Below are positions 49,789 to 64,000 of a stretch of 64,000 nucleotides of DNA, one piece after another. The notes under the pieces were generated by a model. The model was not told the origin of the DNA. It saw only the letters and a list, made by a program, of their open reading frames with translations, and made no database searches. Position 1 is the first letter of the stretch, and each line of letters begins with the position of its first letter. This DNA is from Sanghuangporus weigelae (lineage: Eukaryota > Basidiomycota > Agaricomycetes > Hymenochaetales > Hymenochaetaceae), in NCBI GenBank assembly GCA_033182465.1, contig CP137324.1, positions 62,001-126,000 on the forward strand. Reading direction: 5' to 3'. A program made the position numbers and the translations under genes.

Positions 49789-51790
49789 GAGTCTTGTGTT
49801 TAATAACTTCGTTTCTGCCTACGTCACCATCGGTGAGTCGCTCCAAGCACCCGTTATGTTCTCGGCTTCGCATTGTTCATTCCTCCTTTTATTCTTGAAG
49901 GATCATTTCTCTTCGGATAAGCACTTTACCAGGCATATCCAAATGACGATGGAAAGTGATCTAATTCGGAGGCTGGAATATATGCTATGACTGCCACGAT
50001 GGCCCACCTCAAGGAACTCTTCAATAAGCTAGGGAGTCCGACGACTGGCGCTGTCGTCTCCACTTTTGCTGGCGTGTATATATCTTCTCCAGCCTTTTGC
50101 GTAGCCTGACGCAAGGCGTATATTCTGATATTGTTGGGAGACAGGTGGCTGTTTCGTTGGAGTGGCCGTTTGGGCAGGAAAAGAACAATATATGTGCGTC
50201 AATTACTTTACTATCAATATTACCGTGTGTAAGACTCACGAATGTTTATGTACTGCCTATTTCTTTATGTGAGCATAGATAGGGTGTACCCTGTCCTTAT
50301 GGACACGCGCGATCAAATAATATTACACTATGCTCATCGGACGTATCATTGCCCGGGTTGCAATTGGGCATTTGTGGATGACTGTGCCTTTATGTAATGT
50401 CAGCCTGATCTATACCCCGGCGTGGGTCTTGCACAGCAGATGATTGGGATTGGATTTGTCGTTGCAAATTGGGCACGTTATTGTCTCCTGCTCAGCTTGG
50501 TATGCACTTATACTGAAAGACCGGATACAGTTCCCAGTACACTGACTCGAATGCCTCTTGAAGCTGCCGTTAGCTTTGCAGGCAAGCTAACGTTTGATGA
50601 CCGAAGCTCAAGTTTTAGTTTCTGACATCTGAAGACGGAGTAGCTTGTGCCGGTCTTCGTGCTACCCTTCGGCATTCACTTTCTCCCGTTCAATCCGTCG
50701 GTATCACCTAAAAACCCAACAATTCGTCTCTTATGCTGATTCTCCGGTAGTGATGGCTCCTCGAGCGGGACGGCGGCAATGAAGCCCGTGCAGCCGTATA
50801 CAAGCTTTACGTAGTGAAGTTCGAAGCAGCCAAGGCACGCGCAAACGAGGACTTCGCGATCATGCACGACGCGATCAAGGCGGAGATCGCAGCCGGAACA
50901 TTCGGGACTCATGGGCTACGCCTGCGATGCTGAAGCGCACGCTCGTTGGTTGCGGTGTTCAGATTTTCGGCCAGTTTACAGGAGTCAATGGTATGTCATG
51001 TGTCTCGTTCCTCTTTGGATACAAGCGCAAGTTAGTGCTCCGTGGATAACGCTGATGTCGGATCCGTGATAGTGGTCAATTAATATAAACTAAGGATGTA
51101 TGAGGCTCTCGGACTCAGATCTGGGAAGATCTTGCTCGTGCAGCGTGACTACGGTGAAGTTGACCCTATTGCGAAATTCTTGTAAGTGTAATAAAAATAA
51201 AATGCGACAGCGCTCAACAATCTACTCCGTCAAGACAGCTTTATCACACTTCTACTCGATCAAGTCGCTCGGAAGAGACTCTTCCTCTTCGGCGCGGCAA
51301 TTTTCGTCTGCACCTCCTTCATCCTCACCGCCATCGTACGGTCCTTCCCTCCCGGTGCAATCGGAAACCTCGCCGCACAGCACGCAGGGATCGCCATGTC
51401 CTTCCTCACCTCTCTCTATTCTCCCTTTCCTTCGGGCTTGTGAGCTGGGTGCTTGCGTCGACGTATTCCCCACTCGCACTTGGTCAATCGGAACTTCTGT
51501 TACGCCTTGCTGCAACTGGGCGTTCAATGTCTTGTTCTCGCAGGTCTCGCCTGTTGGTCTGGACAACTCCTCGTCGACACTTTACATTTTGTCTTGAACG
51601 CGCTTAGTTTTGCTGAGACTTATTTTCTTGCCGGGGACGAAAGATGAGCACTATACTCCTATTATTATAATTCGGTGGTTGGGAATGCTGATCTCGGGAA
51701 CTAGGGAAAATTCTGGAGGAGATGGCAGAGATCTTTGGTGAGCGATTCGATGCGAATATCCTTGCAAAACATGGAGGCCATACTCGCCGC
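49789..51790 (+). pseudogene. MFS sugar (hexose) transporter pseudogene
   Basis: Fragments of a fungal sugar-porter protein occur in order on the + strand but in shifting frames with stops. They include LIGRIIARVAIGHL with VPLYNVS near 50334-50410; GLAQQMIGIGFVVANWARY (50420-50480); HFLPFNPS (50680-50700); a helix-rich loop, VYKLYVVKFEAAKARANED, then LKRTLVGCGVQIFGQFTGVN (50790-50990); RMYEALGLRSGKIL (51095-51140); and KRLFLFGAAIFVCTSFILTAI, SFGLVSWVLAS and FPTRTWSIGTSVT (51270-51510). A last block, ILEEMAEIFGERFD (51712-51753), matches the family's cytosolic tail. Adjacent conserved motifs lie in different frames (51420-51480) with no plausible intron between them, so the gene is dead. Type and direction are clear; the exact ends are not. 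Confidence 0.8.
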
Positions 51791-52383
51791 CCATCATCAT
51801 GATATGCAGAGTAAGCTCATCACGAGAAGGCAGACTACGCGTTTTATTGACATAGTTTCATAACGAATGATTTTATATGTGAATTACCTTAGCTTATACA
51901 TACATCAGACGATCCGGCCAAAAGTTGTATGTATTGCAAGATGGCTCCTATACCGGTGATGATATGCCTACAAACACTGAACATCGAGTTCTACTGTCAA
52001 AGACAGACCAGTCTAGATGAAGGACAAAAATGGTTAGCGACGACCCAAATAACAAGAAAGTGAAAGGGCGAGAAATAATACAACAGGCTCGATCGGGGAT
52101 CAGAAATGTGCTGAGCACAACTTTAGTAAAGCCGGATATAAATCATCGACCTCCCGGGTTCACACACGTTAACGAATGCGTTCCCAGAGGCGTCATATGG
52201 CCCCGGCATGATTCATCACATATGCATCGTACGAAGAAAATAAGGAGGGAGGGAAGAGAAATTGAGTCGCTCACCTATAGTATGTTAACGGGAATCAGCG
52301 CATCGTGAGCCAGAGAAGCTGAACGTGAATAGATAATGATAGGTGCAATGAAACAATTGTGAATGTCCGTATCAGCTTGAGAC
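51791..52383. other. Intergenic stretch
   Basis: No supported frame. It lies between the transporter pseudogene and the stop codon of the minus-strand palmitoyltransferase gene. Confidence 0.5.
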
Positions 52384-53876
52384 TTAGAGTTCATAATCAT
52401 CGTCATCGTCCGTTAACTCCTCCCCGGGTTGTATACCCTTGTGAAAATCGTAACCAGGCCTTCGAGCCCATGCTCGTCCGTCTGTGTATGGCATGATCCG
52501 TAAAGGGAGAAGTAGCGTGTAATACGGGCTAGAAAGTGTGTATCGGGTCAGGTCCTCAGCGAAAATCGATATCTATGATCTTACTATCCGTCTAACCCAG
52601 TATTGAAGTAAAGCTTTAGATTCTTGAGTTTTCTAAATAATTTGTGAGCAAGAGCTATCAAGGTCGAGGCGAGGACGCGAACCCTAGGTCATAAGAATTT
52701 TCAAACGTCTTTGAAATGTGTGATGAGGATGCTATTTGCTTAAACAAGTGAGAATGACATACTTGGCCGCGTTCTTTCGCGGTCTTGCGATACACGTCGT
52801 GATCGTGTGACTCGACCGACGTTTCTCCCTTCGCGATACCCCATAGATGCCACGTCAACATGACTCCGACGGCAAAGCAAAGGACTACTGAGAGTATGTA
52901 GATGAGTGAGAACATGATAGGTGGTGACCAATAAGTCCATGCCTGGATTTACGCTTTAGCAGATGTAGTTTGAGAAAGAGCGAGGGGCTACTCACGTATG
53001 TGAATCCCATGGCCTCCCATAGTTTTTCATAGCCAAGTATTCCGAAACAAAAAGTGGATAAAACGAGATATGCCCTGTACAAGCAGTTACCAACCGGAAC
53101 GGAAATGGAACAAAGCCAACTTACATGAACAACACGAAATGTCGCTCGTTATAAACTCCAACGCATTGGTTTATCCCTGGTTTATCTTAGAAATAGTGAA
53201 GAATGAACAGCAGAGTGTGAGACCTACACTAAAGTAAGTATGATCAGTCAATATTCAAATCAGCCATCGGAACAACGCACTGGACAGTGATGGTCATATT
53301 TGAGAACGCAGTGATTGCATATTCGGCAATGATGGGACCTCTACGAGATGCACAAGCATCAGATCAAAACAAATCCTTCAAAATATTGCTAACTCACATC
53401 TGGCCGCATCAATCCGCATCTTTTACAGCGCGTCAAATTCGCACGCGTGATGTTCAGACTTGTGTCTTCCGACCAGTTCACACCTGCAGCACCGTTCGCA
53501 ACTGCTTTCTCTTTTCTTCTCTTTGCCCAGAAGAGCCCCTTTCCCTCTATTCGTGGTGGGTCGTCTATGAATCCAGGCTTCACTGTACACGCAAAATAGT
53601 AATGTGCGAGAAGGTTAAACGCAATTAGCGCGTCGATCGGAACTGTCAGAAGCGGCCATCGAATGGTTGGTTGGATGATTTCGACTGCGTTTAACGTGTC
53701 GGTATTTTGCCTAAACCATAAGTACGAGTCGTCGTGGAGAACTCACAGAAGCAGAAAACGCCCATGGACAACAGTCCTACGGCGAGTGTGACAAACACGG
53801 GTCCCGCAGCTCCAGTTAATCTATCTGTACAACGTTCCAACGACCGGAAGCATCGGAACACCGCTTTCGAGGCCAT
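52384..53876 (-). CDS. DHHC-type protein S-palmitoyltransferase, 331 aa, with a predicted 1-nt exon
   Basis: Transfers palmitate to cysteines of target proteins on ER, Golgi or vacuolar membranes. Ten exons: 53876-53747, 53684-53398, 53340-53281, 53228 (one base), 53176-53125, 53074-52996, 52942-52763, 52708-52683, 52632-52597 and 52528-52384; total 996 nt, closed. Four membrane segments are visible (near PVFVTLAVGLLSMGVF, LTVPIDALIAFNLLAHYYF, FVLFMAYLVLSTFCFGILG and MFSLIYILSVVLCFAVGVML). Between spans 2 and 3 lies the full zinc-finger core: CKRCGLMRPDRSHHCRICNHC, then DHHC at 155-158, Pro159, Trp160. Trp160 is assembled as T (53228) plus GG (53176-53175). The tail keeps a TPRxY-like SYDLG and an acidic end. 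Two late introns use GTTCGC and GTTAGA donors, supported by frame and family sequence. Confidence 0.9.
53228..53228 (-). other. Predicted single-nucleotide exon (T) of the DHHC gene
   Basis: Exon 3 ends CCA at 53281. Intron GTGCGT...TTTAG covers 53280-53229 (52 nt), the single base T is 53228, and intron GTAGGT...ACCAG covers 53227-53177 (51 nt). The next exon begins GG-ATA-AAC (INQCVG). T plus GG gives the invariant Trp of DHHC-P-W. Splicing out the whole 104 bp would give CCA-GGA-TAA, an immediate stop. Confidence 0.7.
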
Positions 53877-55069
53877 TTTCTGCGCGCAAGTATTGCGCTG
53901 TTAGCGGCTGTATAGAAGAACGATGCGTTGATCGTGGTCGTCGTTAAAGAGCTGAAACGAGAGGAGCTGTGCATCCGGGAGCCTTTCCCAGCCCAGCGCT
54001 CGTGGTTGATCGTAATTACGTAACTCCAGGATCTCATCTGTGTGTTTTGCTTCCGGTTCAAGAAATTGTGGCCGGAACATATTTTTCGTTCTTGAATGTC
54101 GCCTGAATATCTGTTTCAAAGTTTGCGGTCGTTATTTTCCGAGTTTTCCTTATAAAATATAGAAAAGATTTCATCGTCTTGTGCATAAGCCTATTTCCCT
54201 GTCTAAAGAACATATGACTGCATAATTATAGAGTATTATCCCGGTTCCTGGAGACATGGTATGGAACCAATTGGCTAGTGAAGAGAGGATGTATGGAGGG
54301 AGGGATAAGAGCCACTAGACGCTGGCTTTGAGGACATCTCGTAGCGCTCGCATATGTGAGGTGAAGGGCCAAATGAAGATTTGTGCTAGTCGCTGCATGG
54401 GAGCTTGATGGCACTGTACAGACGTTGGTTACTACCAAGAGATAGAACGGTGATACAGATGGTCTGTGCCTACCTTTGTTACAGTATTCTGTTGTGCATT
54501 CTTCATTCAAAGTTGGAAGCAGCGAATGTGCTAGATTCAGTCTATTAGAAAAGGTTAAGATACATGAGCGGAATATCTTTTACTTACTGACAAGGGTCAG
54601 GAAAAGTAGATAAGTCGGACAAGGACGTCTGGTATGCGTATGACGGCAAGTATGGCGTAGATAACTTTCTTGCACTCGCCCTTCATTTCTGTGTTCGCCT
54701 GAAGTAACTATAGAGGTCCATACATTCTAAACCCTTTATAAAGAGGAAGGTTGAATTTATCGCCCGTTGAACTTGTGGACCCTTATCACGACGCGTCAGA
54801 ACAACCGACTCACCAAATCGGAATTGCAAGGCGACCGTCAACTTCTCTTGTCACTAATCGTGGAGAATCTATGGGATTTTCTTTATGCGTGAGTTCGTCT
54901 GATGATCTGCAATGGTACTTGACCATAAAGAGACAAGAAGCGAGTACCTGAATGGAAATGTTAATCAAGAATAGGCATTAGGAATCGTTTACCATCACTC
55001 CGATCGAGAGAAGGCGCTTCCTTCCACAGCCTTCGGTCTTGAGATGCTTCGGCATAGTTGAGTCTGGTT
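53877..55069. other. Upstream region of the DHHC gene, with a small minus-strand frame
   Basis: A 72-codon minus-strand frame at 54119-53901 opens with ATG, ends 24 bp before the DHHC start codon, and reads like genuine protein (EILELRNYDQPRALGWERLP, FNDDHDQRIVLLY). It could be an upstream small gene, a uORF or the remnant of a gene end. A possible two-exon minus-strand minigene runs from an ATG near 55161 to 54961: a few codons, a GTAAGT...CAG intron, then GLGETRGTRLNYAEASQDRR to a stop. Neither is assigned. Confidence 0.35.
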
Positions 55070-57430
55070 CCTCGGGTCTCACCAAGACCCATCTGACAGC
55101 GGTGAAAATAGTAAAATTTTGTGGAGTAATATACGTTTCTACTTACCACATTCCGAGCCATTCGTACCTCTCAGAAACTGATTCAGGAAACCTTAGCTAG
55201 ACTCATCGAGTCTCATTGAGCTGTTTCGCCTTTTATTTATGCATGATCGAGCCCCAATATCGATGCATTGAGCATTGCTGGCGGAATTGCGATGAGGCCG
55301 CTCAGAAAACAGCATCAAGTAATAACGGCACCCGCTTCCACGACGTAACCGCATCACACTGCAAAGTATTCCAGGAGTAACATCTGGCAGCGCCCAGATC
55401 GGATGCTAGGCATCCACAAGGTCCCAAAATTGTCACCGGTTTATAGTAAAAGAAATGCGGGATTTCCCAAAATAGGTCAGAAGCATCATTTCAATCAAAC
55501 ATTGAGAAGTGACTAACGTATAGAGCTCCGATCGGACCGCAGAAGAGACGGAGCTGGAGACCATAAATCTAGATATTAATCCGGAAAAATGTTCTCGGAG
55601 ATGAAGCTTTGTAAGTGTATTGGTCAGAAATCTCGCAACGGTAAGGGACTCGGGAACGCTCTCCACCAAGAGTGCGAAGTGCTTTCATAAATGGGACAAA
55701 ATGTAAGCCTATGATATCCTTCTGGTCGAGTGCCAATGGATAGATTATTGGGCCTCTACTGACTCTACGGATTGAGTGGTAAAAAGCCTTCGTGTTACGT
55801 GGTTGATTCAATAAAGTCACGGATGGAATCAGGAACATGATTAATCCTGCTGTAGCGGCGCCTGATGATATGCTTCTTTCCACTTTCATCTCTTCAAGCC
55901 AACTCGTCCCGGCTTTCACGGTGACGCGTCTCCGAAATTGAATAATACACAAAGGCGATTCTTACGGCTTTCCGCTGTGGTTCTTTCGAAGTATGTTCGT
56001 CGACTGTTCGGTTTTAGTTGAAGGGCTGCAATAGAACCACCAGGTAGCTAATGGAAGGTTTCTTGAGCCCGCGCGCCGAAGCCTAGGGTCGGCCACCGAA
56101 ATGAATGGGCGCGGAATGGGGCTTATCAAAGCCAAGCCCGCGAAAGGATGAATACTTGAAAGCATCAAATGACGACTTGCGAATATCGTCGAGCACACCG
56201 AATAACGTGATCAACCGAAGTGTGTGGAACATATAAAGAAAGACCCATTACACGCACTACATGGCCTTGTTTCCTCACGAAGACCTATCCGACAGCGTTG
56301 TGAAAATAATAAAATTCGTGAAGTAACATAATTTTCTACTTACCGCGTCTCTGAGCCATTCGTACCTCGCAGGAACTGATTCAGAAATCCTCTGCCCGAC
56401 TCATCGAGTCCCTTCAAACCGTTTCATTCAGAATTCATGCGAGATTGAACCACCAATATCGATGTATTAGCACCACTGGCGGAGCCGCGATGAGGGCTCA
56501 GAGACTAAGGTAAACAATATGAAGTAATGACAACATCCGCTTCAACCACAAAACCGCATCGCATTCCATGAGTGACGCCTTGCAGCGCCCAGATCGGTCT
56601 CTAGGCATCCACAAGCTCCCGTGCATCCACTAGCTCCCGCGATTGTTGTGGCTTTATAATAAGAGAATGATGCGAGATCTCTTCAAATTTGGTCAGAAGC
56701 ATCATTACAATCGGACGCTGAAAAAAAAGGCACAGAGCTCTGATCGAACCGCAGAAGAATAAGTGGAGCCGTAGACTGTAAAACAAGGGATCTTGAGTAC
56801 GGACTGAACCTTCGAAAGCGCATTAACGGACAGACTTTAATAATCCAACAGTTAGAGGACGAGCGCTCTCCTCCAAATCTGCTGAGCGCTTATATTTAGC
56901 AGGCTAATGGCCGATGATGTAAGCCCGTGACATCCTGCTGGCCAAGTGGTGGATTGCTTGACGGAATGAGTGGTAAGAAATTCCTGCTTTCGCAGTTCGT
57001 GGTTGGCTGAAGAAAAGTCACGGATAGAATCAGGAACGCAATTACATATTATCGGAGTCTGAATTTCTTCCGAGCCGGTACTTGATGGGCCAGAGGCCGA
57101 AATTCTTCCTTTCCACTTTCATCTCTTCAAGCCGGTCTGTTTTACTTTCTCGGCCCAATTTCCACGGTTATTCGCTTTCAACCGAATGCTGAATATATGC
57201 GATTCTTGCGGCTCTCTCCTGCGGTTGTTTCGGAGCGCATTTGGTGACTGTTTGTTCTCAAATGAAGGGCTACCAACAAACAACGGAAGAAAATCCGATC
57301 AACAGAAGCTTTCCCGAGTCCGTTCGCCGAAGCCTGGACGGTCATCGACATGGAAATGAATGGGGCTTATCAAAGCAAAGAGCGAATATTTCATAAAAAT
57401 CATCAAATGACGACTTGGGAATATCGAGCA
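55070..57430. repeat. Diverged tandem duplication, two units of about 1.2 kb
   Basis: Unit 1 (about 55070-56220) and unit 2 (about 56270-57430) are colinear with a period of about 1.195-1.198 kb. Shared anchors include GAGCCATTCGTACCTC (55155 and 56353), GCGCCCAGATCGG (55390 and 56585), GGTCAGAAGCATCATT, GGAATCAGGAAC/AGAATCAGGAAC, and ATCAAATGACGACTTG near each right end. The copies differ by many substitutions and small gaps, so the event is old. Minus-strand open stretches inside (55952-55569, 55669-55433) are not conserved as frames in unit 2, which argues against an active gene. Unit 2 ends just before the TATA box of the ABC transporter. Confidence 0.8.
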
Positions 57431-57446
57431 GCCGAACCGTGCCGAA

Positions 57447-57456
57447 CATATATATA
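57447..57456 (+). promoter_or_regulatory. TATA-like element upstream of the ABC transporter
   Basis: An ATATATATAC tract about 130 bp before the ATG at 57585. The aligned position in the duplicated unit upstream reads ACATATAAAG, so this promoter segment has a second, older copy. Confidence 0.45.
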
Positions 57457-57584
57457 CAAGCACGTTCCACACTCCATGCACCCTCTCAGGGAAGCTCGTG
57501 TGCTGCGTCTTGTTCGAGCCACTCGTACGATCTCTTGCGAGCTCAAGGGTCTTACGCTCTGGTCCCACCTTCCCCACATCCTTA

Positions 57585-63907
<6,323 letters not shown>

Positions 63908-64000
63908 CCTGATGCTTAGACATGGTATTTCTAGTAGAACACTATAGATGTTAGATACAGACGTACAATTCCATGTTCACTTTGTGGCGCTCGTCGCTCT
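63908..64000. other. 3' flank of the ABC transporter gene
   Basis: Ninety-three bases to the window edge; no feature seen. Confidence 0.5.

Noticed and set aside
55433-55952. Minus-strand frames in the 1.2-kb repeat, considered as a transporter or P450 fragment
   Set aside because: No family motif, and the aligned second unit does not conserve the frame.

Overview
The window reads as nuclear DNA of a filamentous basidiomycete, most likely an Agaricomycete. Genes are packed on both strands and cut by many 45-65 nt GT-AG introns, some leaving exons of only 1-15 nt. The gene set fits a plant-litter or wood-associated mushroom-forming fungus: a GH5 endoglucanase, a class III GH18 chitinase, a macrodomain protein, a DHHC palmitoyltransferase, an ABCC transporter, and a TPR protein with a helical death-effector-like head. 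All exon models were built by hand from splice sites and reading phase. Models described as frame-closed have a summed coding length divisible by three and end at a stop codon.

Layout. 0.8-4.6 kb (-): a 1036-aa poly-Q GATA factor with an NsdD-like zinc finger. 4.6-11.6 kb: a gene-poor block holding two nested hAT-type elements (8790-10748 interrupted by 9310-10641, both with perfect 8-bp target duplications) and a third inverted-repeat element (10911-11575). 11.8-13.2 kb (+): an orphan Ser/Pro-rich protein. 15.1-16.8 kb: a small secreted protein with three CxGC motifs, convergent with TFIIF beta. 17-20 kb (-): two related, partly decayed coiled-coil genes separated by a perfect 68-bp tandem duplication. 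20.3-36.1 kb: an atypical SDR, a single-TM protein (-), a type I membrane protein with NPF motifs (+), the helical-bundle/TPR protein (+), a TM-SH3 protein (-) and a basic nuclear-type orphan (+). 36.5-37.8 kb (-): tandem Crinkler-like fragments. 38.5-41.3 kb: a Ppn2-like metallophosphatase and eIF1A, divergently transcribed from one short promoter. 42.4-49.2 kb (+): GH5 endoglucanase, GH18 chitinase and macrodomain protein in a row. 49.8-51.8 kb: a decayed MFS hexose-transporter pseudogene. 52.4-53.9 kb (-): the DHHC palmitoyltransferase. 55.1-57.4 kb: a diverged 1.2-kb tandem duplication. 57.6-63.9 kb (+): a complete 35-exon ABCC (Yor1-like) transporter.

How they fit together. There is no single cluster or operon. 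Housekeeping genes (TFIIF beta, eIF1A, phosphatase, DHHC enzyme) alternate with accessory genes for wall and polymer degradation, export and possible cell-death or effector functions. The most unusual observation is a predicted one-nucleotide exon in the DHHC gene: that T at 53228 is the only way found to rebuild the DHHC-P-W motif and keep the 10-exon frame closed.
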